Assembly: GCF_000582785.1 (NCBI RefSeq)
Contig: NZ_HG931174.1
Span: 134,899 to 198,898 of the forward strand
Length of the DNA: 64,000 nucleotides
Origin: Candidatus Blastococcus massiliensis AP3
GTDB lineage: Bacteria > Actinomycetota > Actinomycetes > Mycobacteriales > Geodermatophilaceae
Reading direction: 5' to 3'
The notes beneath the pieces are model-generated. The model saw only the letters and a list, made by a program, of their open reading frames with translations. It did no database searches and was not told where the DNA came from. This document shows, piece by piece, positions 1-10,192 of the stretch (positions are counted from its first letter, which is position 1; the number at the start of each line of letters is the position of its first letter). The translations under genes were made by a program, and so were the position numbers.

Positions 1-516
1 GACGCGGTCCTTGGTCATGCCGCCGAGCGGGAACATCGCCGCGGCCAGCTGCTCACCGGTCAGGACGGCCAGCACGTAGGACTGGTCCTTGGCGGCGTCG
101 ACCGACCGGCGCAGGACGCCGTCGGCCAGCCGGGCGTGGTGCCCGGTCACGACGGCGTCGAAGCCCAGCGCCCGGGCCCGGTCCAGCACCGCCGAGAACT
201 TGATCTTCTCGTTGCAGCGCAGGCACGGGTTCGGCGTCCTGCCCGCGGCGTACTCGGCCACGAAGTCGTCGACGACGTCCTCGGTGAACCGGTCGGCCAT
301 GTCCCACACGTAGAACGGGATGCCGAGCTCGTCGGCGACCCGGCGGGCGTCGTGCGAGTCCTCGACGCTGCAGCAGCCGCGCGAGCCGCTGCGCAGCGTC
401 TGCCGGTTCTGCGACAGCGCCAGGTGCACCCCGGTGACGTCGTGTCCGGCGTCCACGGCCAGCGCCGCGGCGACGGCGGAGTCCACTCCCCCGCTCATCG
501 CGGCGAGGATCCTCAC
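1..516 (-). CDS. mnmA: tRNA-specific 2-thiouridylase MnmA (partial)
   Basis: MnmA adenylates and thiolates U34 of the wobble position in Lys, Glu and Gln tRNAs, taking sulfur from a cysteine-desulfurase relay. The N-terminal 172 codons are present; the C-terminus lies beyond the left edge. Visible motifs are the PP-loop SGGVDS at residues 8-13, [13 protein letters not shown] near residue 47, and the NPCLRCN segment holding the first catalytic cysteine. The GTG start at 516 overlaps the stop of the upstream cysteine desulfurase by four bases (GTGA), so the two are translationally coupled, which fits a sulfur donor-acceptor pair. Confidence 0.95.
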   Translation of the reverse strand, partial: MRILAAMSGGVDSAVAAALAVDAGHDVTGVHLALSQNRQTLRSGSRGCCSVEDSHDARRVADELGIPFYVWDMADRFTEDVVDDFVAEYAAGRTPNPCLRCNEKIKFSAVLDRARALGFDAVVTGHHARLADGVLRRSVDAAKDQSYVLAVLTGEQLAAAMFPLGGMTKDRV

Positions 517-1703
517 GACCGGCCCATCCCGGCGCGGCGCGCCCGCTCCACCACGGGGGCGATCACCTCGAGGACGGCGTCGACGTCGGCGTCGGCGGAG
601 GTGTGGCCGAGGCTGAACCGCAGCGAGCTGCGGGCGCGGTCCGCGTCGGCCCCCACGGCCAGCAGCACGTGGCTGGGCCGGGCCACCCCGGCGCTGCACG
701 CCGAGCCCGTGGAGCACTCGATGCCCTTGGCGTCGAGCAGCATGAGCAGGGCGTCGCCCTCGGCACCGGGGAAGGACAGGTGCGCGTTGCCGGGCAGCCG
801 CCCCGGCCCGCCGGCGACGACGTCGTCCAGCGGGGCGCCGTTGAGCTGGGCGTCGGGTACCTGCGCCACGACCCCGGCCACGAGCCGGTCGCGCAGCGCG
901 GCCAGCCGGGCGGCCCGCTCCTCGCGGGTGGCGACGGCGCTCGCCGCGGCGGTCGCCAGGCCGACGATCGCGGCGACGTCGAGCGTCCCCGACCGGACGT
1001 CGCGCTCCTGGCCGCCGCCGTGCAGCAGCGGGGTGCACTCGACGTCGCGGCGCAGCAGCAGCACCCCCGCGCCCATCGGCCCGCCCAGCTTGTGCCCGGT
1101 CATGGTGAGGGCGTCGACCCCGCTCGCGCCGAAGTCCACCGGCACCTGCCCGACCGCCTGGACGGCGTCGGTGTGCAGCGGCACCCCCACGGCGTGCGCG
1201 GTCTCGGCCAGCACCGCGATGTCGCTGACCGTGCCGATCTCGTTGTTGGCCCACATGGCGCTGGCCAGAGCCACGTCCCGTCCGTCGCCCAGCGCGTCGG
1301 CCAGTGCCTCGGGACTGACCCGCCCGGTCGGCCCGACCGGCAGCCAGGTGACCTCGGCCCCGTCGTGCTTGATCAGCCACTCGACGCTGTCCAGGACGGC
1401 GTGGTGCTCGGCGGGACTGACCACGAGCCGGCGCCGCTGGGCGTCGGCGGCCCGGCGGGCCCAGAACAGGCCCTTGACCGCCAGGTTGTCGCTCTCGGTG
1501 CCCCCGCCGGTGAACAGCACCTCCGAGGGGCGGGCGCCCAGCGCCTCGGCCAGCCGCTCGCGCGACTGCTCGGCCACCCGGCGCGCGGCGCGACCGCTGG
1601 CATGCAGGGAGGACGCGTTGCCGACGCGGCCCAGCTGCTCGCTCATCGCGGCCAGCACCTCGGGGAGCACCGGGGTCGTCGCCGCATGGTCCAGGTAGGT
1701 CAT
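513..1703 (-). CDS. Cysteine desulfurase (NifS/IscS class)
   Basis: PLP enzyme of 396 aa that removes sulfur from cysteine as a persulfide for tRNA thiolation and Fe-S clusters. It begins [11 protein letters not shown], the usual start of the class V aminotransferase fold. It shows [12 protein letters not shown], the HTDAVQA segment, the PLP-lysine motif [15 protein letters not shown], and the active-site loop [13 protein letters not shown] with the catalytic cysteine. Length is normal for group I desulfurases. It overlaps the MFS gene upstream (ATGA, 1700-1703) and mnmA downstream (GTGA), so all three look like one transcript. Its job is probably sulfur supply to MnmA, inferred from context. 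Confidence 0.95.
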   Translation of the reverse strand: MTYLDHAATTPVLPEVLAAMSEQLGRVGNASSLHASGRAARRVAEQSRERLAEALGARPSEVLFTGGGTESDNLAVKGLFWARRAADAQRRRLVVSPAEHHAVLDSVEWLIKHDGAEVTWLPVGPTGRVSPEALADALGDGRDVALASAMWANNEIGTVSDIAVLAETAHAVGVPLHTDAVQAVGQVPVDFGASGVDALTMTGHKLGGPMGAGVLLLRRDVECTPLLHGGGQERDVRSGTLDVAAIVGLATAAASAVATREERAARLAALRDRLVAGVVAQVPDAQLNGAPLDDVVAGGPGRLPGNAHLSFPGAEGDALLMLLDAKGIECSTGSACSAGVARPSHVLLAVGADADRARSSLRFSLGHTSADADVDAVLEVIAPVVERARRAGMGRS

Positions 1704-3091
1704 GTCGCCGCCAGGGTAGTCGCGCCCGCCGGGGCCTCCTGCCCCGACGGGACCGTGCGGTCGGCCACCCGGGCACCCACGAGCGCCGGGACGGTGAGGA
1801 CGGCGACCGCGGCGACCACCGCGGGCCACAGCGCACCCCCGCCGTCCGCCGCCCCGGCCACCAGGACGCCCGCCAGCCCCACGCACAGGGCCGACGCGGT
1901 GACGTCGGAGATCTGGAAGGCAGCGGAGTTGGCACCGCGGTCGGCCTCGGGCGACTGGTCGAGCAGCAGCACGCCGACGCTGGGCATGCCCAGCCCCATG
2001 CCGACACCGGCCACGGCCCAGGTCAGGTAGGCCGGCCAGCCGCCCAGGGCCGGGATCGCGGTCGTGGCCGTCGCGGCGAGCCCGAGGGCGAGCAGCAGGA
2101 ACCCGGCACGCAGCACCCGCTCCCGCGGCACGTGCGTCAGTCGCCCCTGGAGCTGCGCGGCGGTCACCCAGCCGACGGCCCCCGCGGTCAGCGGCAGCCC
2201 GGCGGTGGTGGCGCTCCACCCGTGCTGCGTGGTGAGGACGAACGGGAGCAGGGCGTCCATGCCGAAGAAGGAACCGGCCAGCAGCCCGCGGCCGGCGATC
2301 ACGGCCGGGATGCCCGGGCGGGCGCGGACCGTGCCGCGCGGCAGCAGCCGCCGCAGTCCGGCGGCCAGGGCCAGGGCGCCCAGGACGGCCAGGCCGGCCG
2401 CGGCGAGGTCGAGTCGCTGACCGGCGTAGAGGCAGGTGGCGATGCCGACCCCGGTCAGCAGCGCCCACGGGACGTTGCTGGCCCGGCGGCGTGCCGGCTC
2501 CGGATCGGGTGCGTGCCCCGATCCGCCGCTGAACAGCAGTGCCAGCCCCGCCCCGACGAGCGGCAGCAGCCCGAGGAAGACGCCGCGCCAGCCGATGTGC
2601 GTGGTCACCAGCCCGGCGACCAGCGGTCCGATCAGCGCGGGCAGCACCCATCCGGCCGCGAAGGCGCCGAACAGCCGCGGGCGGAGCTCTGAGGAGAACG
2701 CCTGCCCGGCGATGACGTAGAGCAGCACGATGACGATGCCGGCGCCGAGCCCCTGCACCGCCCGGCCCAGGACGAGCACGGCCATGCTCTGGGCGAGGCC
2801 GGCGATCAGCAGCCCGGTCGCGAACAACGCCACTCCGGCGAGCACGCCCGGGCGCGGCGGCCTCCGGTCGCCCACCTCGCCGCCGATCACCATGCCGGCC
2901 ACGGACGCCACGAGGAAGGCGCTGAAGGTCCAGGCGTACCAGGCGACGCCGTCGAGCTCGGCGACGGCGGTCGGCATCGCCGTCCCCACGGCCATCGCCT
3001 CGAAGGCGATGAGGGTGACGAGGGTGAGCAGTCCGATCGTCGCCCGACGGTGCTCCGCGTCCCAGATGCTCGCCGCCGCAGTCCCGTCCAC
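1700..3091 (-). CDS. MFS drug-exporter-like transporter
   Basis: Integral membrane transporter of 463 aa with about 14 predicted hydrophobic helices, typical of the DHA2 drug:H+ antiporter group. The N-terminal helix is [20 protein letters not shown], followed by the motif-A-like [13 protein letters not shown] loop and the [17 protein letters not shown] segment (motif C region). Start is GTG at 3091. It is the first gene of the operon with the desulfurase and mnmA. The substrate cannot be read from sequence, and the link to sulfur metabolism may be only positional. Confidence 0.85.
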   Translation of the reverse strand: MDGTAAASIWDAEHRRATIGLLTLVTLIAFEAMAVGTAMPTAVAELDGVAWYAWTFSAFLVASVAGMVIGGEVGDRRPPRPGVLAGVALFATGLLIAGLAQSMAVLVLGRAVQGLGAGIVIVLLYVIAGQAFSSELRPRLFGAFAAGWVLPALIGPLVAGLVTTHIGWRGVFLGLLPLVGAGLALLFSGGSGHAPDPEPARRRASNVPWALLTGVGIATCLYAGQRLDLAAAGLAVLGALALAAGLRRLLPRGTVRARPGIPAVIAGRGLLAGSFFGMDALLPFVLTTQHGWSATTAGLPLTAGAVGWVTAAQLQGRLTHVPRERVLRAGFLLLALGLAATATTAIPALGGWPAYLTWAVAGVGMGLGMPSVGVLLLDQSPEADRGANSAAFQISDVTASALCVGLAGVLVAGAADGGGALWPAVVAAVAVLTVPALVGARVADRTVPSGQEAPAGATTLAAT

Positions 3092-3112
3092 GAACCGCCC
3101 AACCGTCCGGGT

Positions 3113-3137
3113 GCCCCGGAGCTTCCCGCTCCGGGGC
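3113..3137 (-). terminator. Hairpin downstream of the 3158-3832 gene
   Basis: A perfect 10-bp inverted repeat (GCCCCGGAGC / GCTCCGGGGC) with the loop TTCCC lies 20 bp past the stop codon of the minus-strand membrane protein gene and just before the MFS start. There is no clear U-tract, which is common for actinobacterial terminators. It could also be a leader structure of the MFS operon. Confidence 0.6.
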
Positions 3138-3157
3138 CCGGATCCGGACGATCGGCG

Positions 3158-3832
3158 TCAGCCGCGGACGGCCACGCTCTCCCCCGGGACGGCGGCCGGT
3201 GCCGTCTCCTCCTCCGGCCGGCTCAGCGCCCGCCCGAGCAGGACCAGCGCGACCGTCGCGACCGCGATCCCGGCGACCTCGGTCGCCTTCACGGTGAACT
3301 CGGTCGCGACGAAGGCCCCGATGCCGAGCAGCCAGCAGGCCAGCGCCGCCCACGGGAGCGCCCCGGCCCGCCGTGCCCGGAGCAGTCCCGCGGCGAGGAC
3401 CACCGGGCCGAGGAGCAGGGCGGGCAGGGTGAGCACCAGCGGCAGGAAGCCCGGGCCGACGTCGGCGTTCGCGACCGTCTCGGCCGCCTCCCGGCCGATC
3501 GCCGGGTCGGTCAGCTGGTACATGTGCAGGTTGAAGGCGCCGCGGCCGGCGGCGAGCCAGACCCCGCCGAGCCCCAGCATCACGGTGCCGGCACGCATCA
3601 GGCCACTGCCGCGGCCGGAGACGTCCGCTCGCCCGGCCACGACGGCCGCGGCCACGAGCAGCACCCCGGCCAGGGCGAACAGCGCGGTGGCGAGGGCCTG
3701 CATGGGGCGGTCGGCGGCGACGGCCGCCAGCCGGTCGGACCAGGCGGTGCCCATGTCGGGGAGCACCGCCTGGCCGGCGGTCCAGGCGGCACCGGCGAGC
3801 AGGAGCAGCACGGGCAGGGACGAACGCTTCAC
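3158..3832 (-). CDS. Small polytopic membrane protein, function unknown
   Basis: Protein of 224 aa with an N-terminal hydrophobic segment ([20 protein letters not shown]) and roughly five or six transmembrane helices, ending in a short charged tail. I do not recognise a family. The GTG start at 3832 was chosen because AGGAGATCCCC lies directly upstream. It diverges from the histidine kinase gene across 159 bp, so it could be a target or partner of that two-component system; this is inference from position only. Confidence 0.75.
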   Translation of the reverse strand: MKRSSLPVLLLLAGAAWTAGQAVLPDMGTAWSDRLAAVAADRPMQALATALFALAGVLLVAAAVVAGRADVSGRGSGLMRAGTVMLGLGGVWLAAGRGAFNLHMYQLTDPAIGREAAETVANADVGPGFLPLVLTLPALLLGPVVLAAGLLRARRAGALPWAALACWLLGIGAFVATEFTVKATEVAGIAVATVALVLLGRALSRPEEETAPAAVPGESVAVRG

Positions 3833-3991
3833 GGGGATCTCCTCAGGACGACGTCGACGGACCCGCCGATCGTCAGCACCGGAACCGTCCCGGGAACTGG
3901 CGCGCGGCACCCGGCTGCCTGCACCACGCTCCAGGTGGATCCTGCAGCCCACTCCCTCCCCCGCAGCCGCCGCGACTGCCACAGTGACGCG

Positions 3992-5353
3992 GTGCCCGCC
4001 GACGTCCTCATCGGGATCGTCCTGGTCGCCTGGCTCGCGTCGGGCCTGGCGGCCGTCTGCCTGACGCCGCGCAACACCGCGGCGCGCACGCTGCTGCTGG
4101 CCGGTCTCCTGCTCGCGGCGAGCGCCCTGGCCGACTCGCTCGCCGCGGATCCCGACGTGGGCGACCTCCCCTTCGCCCTCCTGCGCACCGCCGGCTGGAT
4201 GTCGTTCCTCGGTGCCGTCGCGGCCATCGTCGCGACCCTGGCCCGGCTCCCCGACGGCGCGGCCGACCGGCCGTGGCACGTCCGGCTCGCAGGGGGCCTG
4301 GCCGTGCTCGCCGTCGTCGCGCCGCTGCTGGAACTGGTGGGTTCGGAGTCCCTGGCGGTGGACGAGGACGGTGTGGTCCACGCCAACCCGCTGGCCGTCG
4401 ACGCGCTCGAGCCACTGGCAGGTCTGGGCGCCGCCGTACGGGTCACCGAACCGGCCTGGGTGCTGCTGGGCGTCGCCGTGCTGGTGCTGCGGTGGCGCAG
4501 CGGGGATGCCGAGCGGCGGCGCGAGCTCAGCTGGGCCATCCGGAGCATCGCCCTCCTGGCCTGCCTCCTGCTGCTCATCGTGGTGGTCGAGGTCAGCGGC
4601 CTGCCCATCCCGCCCGAGCGGGTCTTCGTGCCGCTCTTCCTGCTGGCGCTCGCGCTGTTCCCCCTCGCCCTGCTCGTCGGGATCACCCGCCGGGTCCGCG
4701 TCCTGGAGGACCATCTGGTCGAGTCGCGCGAGCGGCTGGTCAGCGCCGAGGACGCCGCCCGGCGGACGCTGGAGCGCGACCTCCACGACGGAGTCCAGCA
4801 GCAGCTCGTCGCCGCGCTCTCGCTCGTGGCGCTGGCCTCGCGCCAGGCGTCCCGCCGTCCCGAGGAAGCCCGGGCCACCGTCGGTGAGGTCGGGCAGCGC
4901 ATCCAGGACGCCATCACCGAACTGCGCGAACTGGTGCGCGGCCTGCGCCCGCCGGTGCTCGCCGACGCCGGACTGGTGGCCGCGGTGGAGAGCCGGCTGA
5001 CCGGCCTGCCCGCCCGGGTCGAGCTGGAGACGCCGCTGGGCCCGGCCGACCGGTGCGCGCCCGCCGTGGAGGCCGCCGCCTACTTCGTCGCGACGGAGGC
5101 GGTCACCAACGCCCTCAAGCACGCGCCGGGCAGCCGGGTCGTGGTGCGCATCGACCTCGTCGACGATCGGCTGTGCCTCGAGGTGGCCGACGACGGCCCC
5201 GGGCTCCCGGACGACCCGCCGGCCGGGCCCGGCCCGAGCGGCCTCAGCGGTCTGCGGGACCGGGTGGAGTCGCTCCGCGGCACCTTCGCCGTCGTCCGCG
5301 CGCCCGGTGGCGGCACCGTCCTGCGGGCCTCGTTCCCGGCGGGAGGGAGGTGA
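3992..5353 (+). CDS. Sensor histidine kinase (HisKA_3, NarL-type partner)
   Basis: Membrane sensor kinase of 453 aa. The N-terminal ~230 residues hold several transmembrane helices, followed by a linker and the dimerisation/phosphoacceptor box [17 protein letters not shown] with the phosphorylated histidine at about residue 265. The HATPase domain has the N-box NALKHAPGS and the G-box DDGPGLP. This is the LiaS/NarX/DesK architecture. GTG 3992 follows CACAGT by 6 nt, suggesting a leaderless start. The stop overlaps the response regulator start (GTGA), so they form a cognate pair. The signal is unknown. Confidence 0.93.
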   Translation: MPADVLIGIVLVAWLASGLAAVCLTPRNTAARTLLLAGLLLAASALADSLAADPDVGDLPFALLRTAGWMSFLGAVAAIVATLARLPDGAADRPWHVRLAGGLAVLAVVAPLLELVGSESLAVDEDGVVHANPLAVDALEPLAGLGAAVRVTEPAWVLLGVAVLVLRWRSGDAERRRELSWAIRSIALLACLLLLIVVVEVSGLPIPPERVFVPLFLLALALFPLALLVGITRRVRVLEDHLVESRERLVSAEDAARRTLERDLHDGVQQQLVAALSLVALASRQASRRPEEARATVGEVGQRIQDAITELRELVRGLRPPVLADAGLVAAVESRLTGLPARVELETPLGPADRCAPAVEAAAYFVATEAVTNALKHAPGSRVVVRIDLVDDRLCLEVADDGPGLPDDPPAGPGPSGLSGLRDRVESLRGTFAVVRAPGGGTVLRASFPAGGR

Positions 5354-6018
5354 CGGTGCGACTCGTGCTGGCCGACGACAACTACCTGGTGCGCGAGGGC
5401 GTGCGCCGACTCCTCGACGACGGACCCGAGGTCGAGACGGTGGGCACGGCCGCCAGCGCACCGGAGCTGCTGGCGCGCGTGGCGCAGCTGCGTCCCGACG
5501 TCGTCCTCACCGACATCCGGATGCCGCCGGGGTTCAGCACCGACGGGATCACCGCGGCACGGCAGATCCGGGCCGAGCACCCCGGCGTCGGCGTCGTCGT
5601 GCTCTCGCAGCACGCCGACGCGTCGTACGCGACCACGCTGTTCAGCGCCGGCACGGCGGGTCTGGGTTACCTGCTCAAGGACCGCGTGTCCGACCGCGAC
5701 GAGCTGGTCCGCGCGCTGCGCGCGGTGCACGACGGCGGCTCCGTGGTCGACCCGGCCGTCGTCGACGCGTTGGTGGCCGCGGGACGGCGCACCCGCGACT
5801 CACCGGTGAACCGGCTGACCGGCCGGGAGCTGGACGTGCTGCGCGAGATGGCGCAGGGGCGGACGAACGGCGCGATCGCGGCCCGGCTGCACGTCTCGGA
5901 GTCCGCCGTCAGCAAGCACGTCGCGGCCATCTTCGCCGCGCTGGGCCTGCACGAGTCGCGGCAGGTGGACCGCCGGGTGAGCGCCGTCCTGGCCTGGCTG
6001 GAGCACCGGGACCCCTGA
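5350..6018 (+). CDS. NarL/FixJ-family response regulator
   Basis: Response regulator of 222 aa. The receiver domain starts [15 protein letters not shown] with the acidic pair DD, has the phosphoacceptor aspartate in VLTDIRMPP at about residue 55, and the conserved lysine in GYLLKDRV. A LuxR-type helix-turn-helix follows ([22 protein letters not shown], then [16 protein letters not shown]). GTG 5350 overlaps the kinase stop; GTG 5356 is an alternative start. It is the output of the preceding kinase, with targets not deducible here. Confidence 0.95.
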   Translation: MTVRLVLADDNYLVREGVRRLLDDGPEVETVGTAASAPELLARVAQLRPDVVLTDIRMPPGFSTDGITAARQIRAEHPGVGVVVLSQHADASYATTLFSAGTAGLGYLLKDRVSDRDELVRALRAVHDGGSVVDPAVVDALVAAGRRTRDSPVNRLTGRELDVLREMAQGRTNGAIAARLHVSESAVSKHVAAIFAALGLHESRQVDRRVSAVLAWLEHRDP

Positions 6019-6020
6019 GA

Positions 6021-6066
6021 TCGCGTCGAGCGCCGGCCCCCGTACGGGGACCGGCGCTCGACGCGA
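6021..6066. terminator. Bidirectional terminator, near-perfect 46-nt palindrome
   Basis: A 16-bp perfect stem (6021-6036 with 6051-6066) encloses a second self-complementary block centred on CCCCGTACGGGG; only one position pair is unmatched. It sits 2 bp past the response regulator stop and 13 bp before the etfA stop, so it can terminate both convergent transcripts. Confidence 0.85.
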
Positions 6067-6079
6067 GGTGCTGCTGTCG

Positions 6080-7042
6080 TTACTTGCGGGCCTGGATCAG
6101 CTCGGTGGCCTGCGGGACGACGGTGTTGAGGTCACCGATGACACCGAAGTCGGCGAGCTCGAAGATCGGCGCCTCCGGGTCCTTGTTGATGGCGACGATC
6201 GTCTTCGACGTCTGCATGCCGGCGCGGTGCTGGATCGCACCGGAGATGCCGACCGCCACGTACAGGTTCGGCGAGACGGTCTTGCCGGTCTGCCCGACCT
6301 GGAAGCTGTGCGGGTAGAAGCCGGAGTCGACCGCGGCACGCGAGGCACCGACGGCCGCGCCGAGCGAGTCGGCCAGCGCCTCGATGATCGAGAAGTTCTC
6401 GGCGCTGGCGACACCACGACCACCCGAGACCACGATGGAGGCCTCGGTGAGCTCGGGACGGCTGCTCTTCTGCTCGACCACGCGGTCGGTGACCTTGGCC
6501 TGCTTGGCGGCGTCGGAGACCGACACCGACACGGCCTGCTCGGCACCCGCGGCCGCAGCCGGCTCGGGGGTGACCGAGTTGCCGCGCAGGGTGTAGATCG
6601 GCGTGCCGGCGGTGACCTTCGAGTGCACGATCACCGCGCCGGCGAAGGCGGCCTGCGTGGCGGTGCCGTCGGCGGCGATCTCGGTGACGTCGGTCAGGAA
6701 ACCGCTGCCGATCTTGATCGCCAGCCGGGCGGCGACCTCCTTGCCCTCGGGCGAGGAGGGGATGACGACGGCGGCCGGCGACTTCTCGCCCACCAGCTGC
6801 GCCAGCACCTCGGCCTTGGGCGCGACGAGGAACTCGTCGATCTCGGGGGCCTCGGCGACGTAGACGGTGGCGGCGCCGTACTCGGCGAGCTGGTCGCGCA
6901 CGCCCGCGGCGGTGCCGGGCGCGGCGATGACGACCGCCGACGGCTCACCGAGCGCACGCGCCGCGGTGAGTGCTTCCAGGGTGGTCTTGCGGACTCCGCC
7001 GCCGGCCGGGTTGAGCTCGGCCAGGACCAGGACCTCTGCCAT
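6080..7042 (-). CDS. etfA: Electron transfer flavoprotein alpha subunit
   Basis: EtfA (320 aa) holds the FAD of the ETF heterodimer and passes electrons from acyl-CoA and other dehydrogenases to the quinone pool through ETF:quinone oxidoreductase. The C-terminal FAD domain is clear: [11 protein letters not shown], the [10 protein letters not shown] segment, [25 protein letters not shown], and the closing [21 protein letters not shown] signature. The ATG start at 7042 lies 36 bp after etfB on the same strand, giving the usual etfBA order. Confidence 0.97.
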   Translation of the reverse strand: MAEVLVLAELNPAGGGVRKTTLEALTAARALGEPSAVVIAAPGTAAGVRDQLAEYGAATVYVAEAPEIDEFLVAPKAEVLAQLVGEKSPAAVVIPSSPEGKEVAARLAIKIGSGFLTDVTEIAADGTATQAAFAGAVIVHSKVTAGTPIYTLRGNSVTPEPAAAAGAEQAVSVSVSDAAKQAKVTDRVVEQKSSRPELTEASIVVSGGRGVASAENFSIIEALADSLGAAVGASRAAVDSGFYPHSFQVGQTGKTVSPNLYVAVGISGAIQHRAGMQTSKTIVAINKDPEAPIFELADFGVIGDLNTVVPQATELIQARK

Positions 7043-7078
7043 GCGTGGGTTCTCCTCTTCCTTCGATCCGGGCCGGAC

Positions 7079-7858
7079 TCAGACGATCTTCTGGCTGGCG
7101 AGGTAGTCGACGAACTGCTGCCCGCCGTCGCCCTCGTCGGTGACCTTGACGCCCTCGCCCTTGGGCGGGCGGCCGGAGAAGTCGAGGACCTGGGTCGTGG
7201 CGTTGGCCAGCCCGACGGCCGAGGCGTCGACGCCGATGTCGGCCAGCGACTTGGTCTCGACCGGCTTCTTCTTGGCGGCCATGATCCCCTTGAACGAGGG
7301 GTAGCGCGGCTCGTTGATGGTGTCCCAGGTGGACACGATCGCCGGCAGCGGCGCCTCGACGGCCCAGTAGCCGCCGTCGGTCTGCCGCTCGATCTTCGCG
7401 GTGCCGCCGTCGACCGTGAGCTTGCGGGCACCCGACAGCTGCGGGAGCCCCAGGCGCTCGGCCAGCAGCGCCGGCATGACGCTCATCTGGCTGTCGGTCG
7501 CCTCGGCGCCGCAGATGATGAGGTCGTACTCCAGCTGCCCCAGGGCAGCGGCCAGGACGGCGCTGATCTGCACGGCGTCGGAGCCCTTGATGGCCTCGTC
7601 GGAGATGTGCACCGCCTTGTCGGCGCCCATGGAGAGCGCCTTGCGGATGGCGTCGGTGGCGCTGTCGGGGCCGACGGTCAGCACGGTGACCTCGCCGCCC
7701 TGGGCCTCCTTCACCACGAGCGCCTCTTCGATGGCGTACTCGTCGATCTCGTTGACGACGTTGTCCGCGGCGGCGCGCGCGACGGTGTTGTCCGCCGGGT
7801 CCAGCTTGCGCTCGCTGCCGGAATCGGGGACCTGCTTGACCAGTACGACGATGTTCAC
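7079..7858 (-). CDS. etfB: Electron transfer flavoprotein beta subunit
   Basis: EtfB (259 aa, normal length) binds AMP and docks dehydrogenases. It begins NIVVLVKQVPDS and contains the family signature near DLIICGAEATDSQMSVMPALLAERLG. The start is GTG 7858, preceded by a GGAGG-type ribosome site. It is the first gene of etfBA. A near-palindrome at 7929-7940 in its upstream region is a candidate operator. Confidence 0.97.
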   Translation of the reverse strand: MNIVVLVKQVPDSGSERKLDPADNTVARAAADNVVNEIDEYAIEEALVVKEAQGGEVTVLTVGPDSATDAIRKALSMGADKAVHISDEAIKGSDAVQISAVLAAALGQLEYDLIICGAEATDSQMSVMPALLAERLGLPQLSGARKLTVDGGTAKIERQTDGGYWAVEAPLPAIVSTWDTINEPRYPSFKGIMAAKKKPVETKSLADIGVDASAVGLANATTQVLDFSGRPPKGEGVKVTDEGDGGQQFVDYLASQKIV

Positions 7859-7928
7859 GCCAGACCTACCTCCGCGACGGGGTCAGGGGGTGCGGGCATG
7901 AGGCCCGCCCAGCTCCGACCAAGGAGGT

Positions 7929-7940
7929 TACTTGCAGGTA
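7929..7940. promoter_or_regulatory. Candidate operator upstream of etfBA
   Basis: TACTTGCAGGTA is a 12-bp sequence with 10 of 12 positions palindromic around TGCA, lying 70-80 bp upstream of the etfB start in the 116-bp gap between etfB and the Cds1-like gene. It is relatively AT-rich for this region. It could be a TetR-type operator, as is common for fatty-acid genes; no regulator is visible nearby. Confidence 0.3.
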
Positions 7941-7974
7941 TGAGGGACGCGGCACGAGGGCCGGGTGAGCCACG

Positions 7975-9087
7975 TCACGAGGGGTCGCCCCATAGCCCCG
8001 TGCGGGCGAATCGCTGCAGCCTGGCGGCGTGCGGGGCCAGGTCCAGTCCCTGCGCGGCGACCCACTCGTCGGAGTAGTAGGTGTGCGCGTAGCGCTCCCC
8101 GCCGTCGCACAGGAGGGTGACCACGCTGCCCGTGCGGCCGGCGGCCACCATCTCGGCGACCAGCGCGAAGGCGCCCCACAGGTTGGTGCCGGTGGAGCCG
8201 CCGGCCCGTCTGCCGGTCGTCGTCGCCAGGTGCCGCATCGCGGCGAGCGAGCCGGCGTCGGGCACCCCGATCATCCGGTCGACGATCGTGGGCACGAAGG
8301 AAGGCTCCACGCGCGGCCGGCCGATGCCCTCGATGCGGGAGGGCATCCCGGTGGTCCAGTCCGGCTCCCGGGCCGCGTAGCCGGGGAGGAACGCCGAGTT
8401 CTCCGGGTCGACGACGGCCAGCCGGGTGGGGTGCCGGCGGTAGCGGATGTACCGGCCGATCGTCGCGCTCGTGCCGCCCGTGCCGGCACCGACGACGACC
8501 CACTCGGGGACCGGGTGCCGCTCGGCGGAGAGCTGCTCGAAGATCGACTCGGCGATGTTGTTGTTGCCCCGCCAGTCGGTGGCGCGCTCGGCGAAGGTGA
8601 ACTGGTCGAGGTAGTGGCCCCCGCACTCGGCGGCCAGCCGGCGGGCTTCGTCGTACATGTCCGGAGCCCGGTCGACGAAGTGGCAGCGGCCCCCGTGGAA
8701 CTCGATGAGGGCGATCTTCTCGGGGCTGGTCGAGCGCGGCATCACCGCGACGAAGGGCAGGCCGAGCATGCGGGCGAAGTAGGCCTCGCTCACCGCCGTC
8801 GATCCGCTGGAGGCCTCCACGACGGTGCTGCCCTCGGTGATCTGACCCGAGCACAGGCCGTAGAGGAACAGCGACCGGGCGAGCCGGTGCTTGAGGCTGC
8901 CGGTCGGGTGGGTCGACTCGTCCTTGAGGTAGAGGTCGACACCCCACTCCGGGGGCAGCGGGTAGACGAGCAGGTGCGTGTCCGCGCTGCGCCGGGCGTC
9001 GGCCTCGACCGTCGCCACCGCCCGGTCGACCCACGCCCGGCCGGCGGGGTCCGAACGGTCGACGTCGTCTGGGCCCGATGAGCTCAT
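7975..9087 (-). CDS. cds1: PLP-dependent cysteine desulfhydrase/synthase-like protein (Cds1-like)
   Basis: Fold-type II PLP enzyme of 370 aa related to cysteine synthases and to mycobacterial Cds1, which releases H2S from cysteine. It has the PLP-lysine motif [29 protein letters not shown] binding the substrate carboxylate, and the glycine-rich phosphate loop [21 protein letters not shown] 9087 gives an N-terminus MSSSGPDD; an in-frame ATG at 9105 adds six residues and is equally possible. The upstream RGCVC miniprotein gene ends 9-28 bp away, so they may be cotranscribed. Cds1 rather than CysK is inferred from overall resemblance, not from a decisive residue. Confidence 0.82.
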   Translation of the reverse strand: MSSSGPDDVDRSDPAGRAWVDRAVATVEADARRSADTHLLVYPLPPEWGVDLYLKDESTHPTGSLKHRLARSLFLYGLCSGQITEGSTVVEASSGSTAVSEAYFARMLGLPFVAVMPRSTSPEKIALIEFHGGRCHFVDRAPDMYDEARRLAAECGGHYLDQFTFAERATDWRGNNNIAESIFEQLSAERHPVPEWVVVGAGTGGTSATIGRYIRYRRHPTRLAVVDPENSAFLPGYAAREPDWTTGMPSRIEGIGRPRVEPSFVPTIVDRMIGVPDAGSLAAMRHLATTTGRRAGGSTGTNLWGAFALVAEMVAAGRTGSVVTLLCDGGERYAHTYYSDEWVAAQGLDLAPHAARLQRFARTGLWGDPS

Positions 9088-9114
9088 GCCCGCATGATCA
9101 CGCATCCCCCTGGT

Positions 9115-9279
9115 TCAGGACGACGGACAGGCGCATCCCCGCGGCAGGTCGCCGGCCTGGGTGGCACGGCAGAAGCGCAGCGAGATGGTGTCGTGGGCGC
9201 TCAGCGGGTGCGGGCAGTTCCCGCAGGCGTCGGCGGGTGCGTGCTCGTCGGTGGGCGTGGCGGACGGTGCGGAGACCAT
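9115..9279 (-). CDS. Cys-rich RGCVC-type miniprotein
   Basis: A 54-aa protein whose C-terminal half is ACGNCPHPLSAHDTISLRFC, then RGCAC near the end. This is the CxxCxHP..HD..S.R.C...RGCxC pattern of the small RGCVC family that I associate with actinomycetes. Four or five cysteines plus histidines suggest a zinc-binding knuckle or redox role, but no function is known to me. ATG 9279 was chosen because conservation begins shortly after it; an upstream start at 9312 adds 11 residues. It precedes the Cds1-like gene on the same strand. Confidence 0.7.
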   Translation of the reverse strand: MVSAPSATPTDEHAPADACGNCPHPLSAHDTISLRFCRATQAGDLPRGCACPSS

Positions 9280-9396
9280 GGGTGAACCTGACCGGGCCGG
9301 CGACCGGCCCACGGCGTGCTCCTGGTCCCGGCACCGGCGACGGACGGCCGGCGCGCGAGGTGGACCAGGACCCCCCGGACGCTACGCCTCCCGGCG

Positions 9397-10182
9397 TCAG
9401 CGGCCGGTGAACGTGGCCTTGCCCGGCCCGCTCTCCAGGAACGAGCTCATGCCGGTCTTCTGGTCCTCGGTGTCGAACAGCTCGGCGAACAGCCGGGTCT
9501 CCAGCGTCAGCGCCTCGTCCATGGGCAGCTCGAGGCCCTCGTCGATGGCGCGCTTGGCGGCGGCCAGCGCCAGCGGCGGCCCGGCGGCGAACTTGCGAGC
9601 CATCGCCACGGCGGTCTCGTAGACCTCGGCGTCGGGGACGACGGCGTCGGCCAGGCCGATCTCCAGCGCCTCCTCGGCGCCGACGTGCCGGCCGGTGAAG
9701 ACCAGGTCCTTGGCCTTGGCCGGGCCGACCAGACGGGCGAGCCGCTGGGTGCCCCCCGCGCCCGGGATGACGCCGAGCAGGATCTCGGGCTGGCCGATCT
9801 TCGCCTTGCTGCCGAGCACGCGGAAGTCGGCGCACAGCGCGAGCTCGTACCCGCCACCCAGCGCGTAGCCGGTGATCGCGGCGATGACCGGCTTCGGCAC
9901 CCGCGCGACGACGCGGAACGACTCCTGCAGCTCCCGGCCCCAGTCCGCCATGCCGACGGCGTCGAGCTGGGACATGGCCTTGATGTCGGCGCCCGCGGCG
10001 AAGACACGCTCTCCGCCGTAGATGACGACGGCGCGGACGTCGTCGCGCTCCCCCGCCTGCAGCGCCGCGGCGCGCACCTCCCGGTGCAGCTGCTCGTCGA
10101 TCGCGTTCATCTTCGGGCGGTCGAGGCGGATGGTGCCCACCCCGTCCTCGACCTGCAGGGTCACGAACTCCGGATCGGCCAT
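9397..10182 (-). CDS. Enoyl-CoA hydratase/isomerase (EchA8-like)
   Basis: Crotonase-fold enzyme of 261 aa that hydrates 2-enoyl-CoA in beta-oxidation. The oxyanion-hole segments are present: [10 protein letters not shown], and [16 protein letters not shown] followed by [19 protein letters not shown], with both catalytic-region glutamates seen in active hydratases. Length is typical. The ATG is preceded by TAAGGT and a 7-nt spacer, so the mRNA may be leaderless; the TAA of that box is the stop codon of the upstream ABC gene. It probably works with EtfAB and acyl-CoA dehydrogenases elsewhere. Confidence 0.93.
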   Translation of the reverse strand: MADPEFVTLQVEDGVGTIRLDRPKMNAIDEQLHREVRAAALQAGERDDVRAVVIYGGERVFAAGADIKAMSQLDAVGMADWGRELQESFRVVARVPKPVIAAITGYALGGGYELALCADFRVLGSKAKIGQPEILLGVIPGAGGTQRLARLVGPAKAKDLVFTGRHVGAEEALEIGLADAVVPDAEVYETAVAMARKFAAGPPLALAAAKRAIDEGLELPMDEALTLETRLFAELFDTEDQKTGMSSFLESGPGKATFTGR

Positions 10183-10192
10183 GCGGGGAACC

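Noticed and set aside
513..3353. A 946-aa open frame running through the MFS and desulfurase region
   Set aside because: Only its C-terminal 396 residues form a known protein (cysteine desulfurase). The rest is the antisense-like wrong frame of the MFS gene, typical of GC-rich DNA.
9320..9370. Inverted repeat TCCTGGTCC / GGACCAGGA after echA
   Set aside because: Only 9 bp with a 33-nt loop; too weak to call a terminator.
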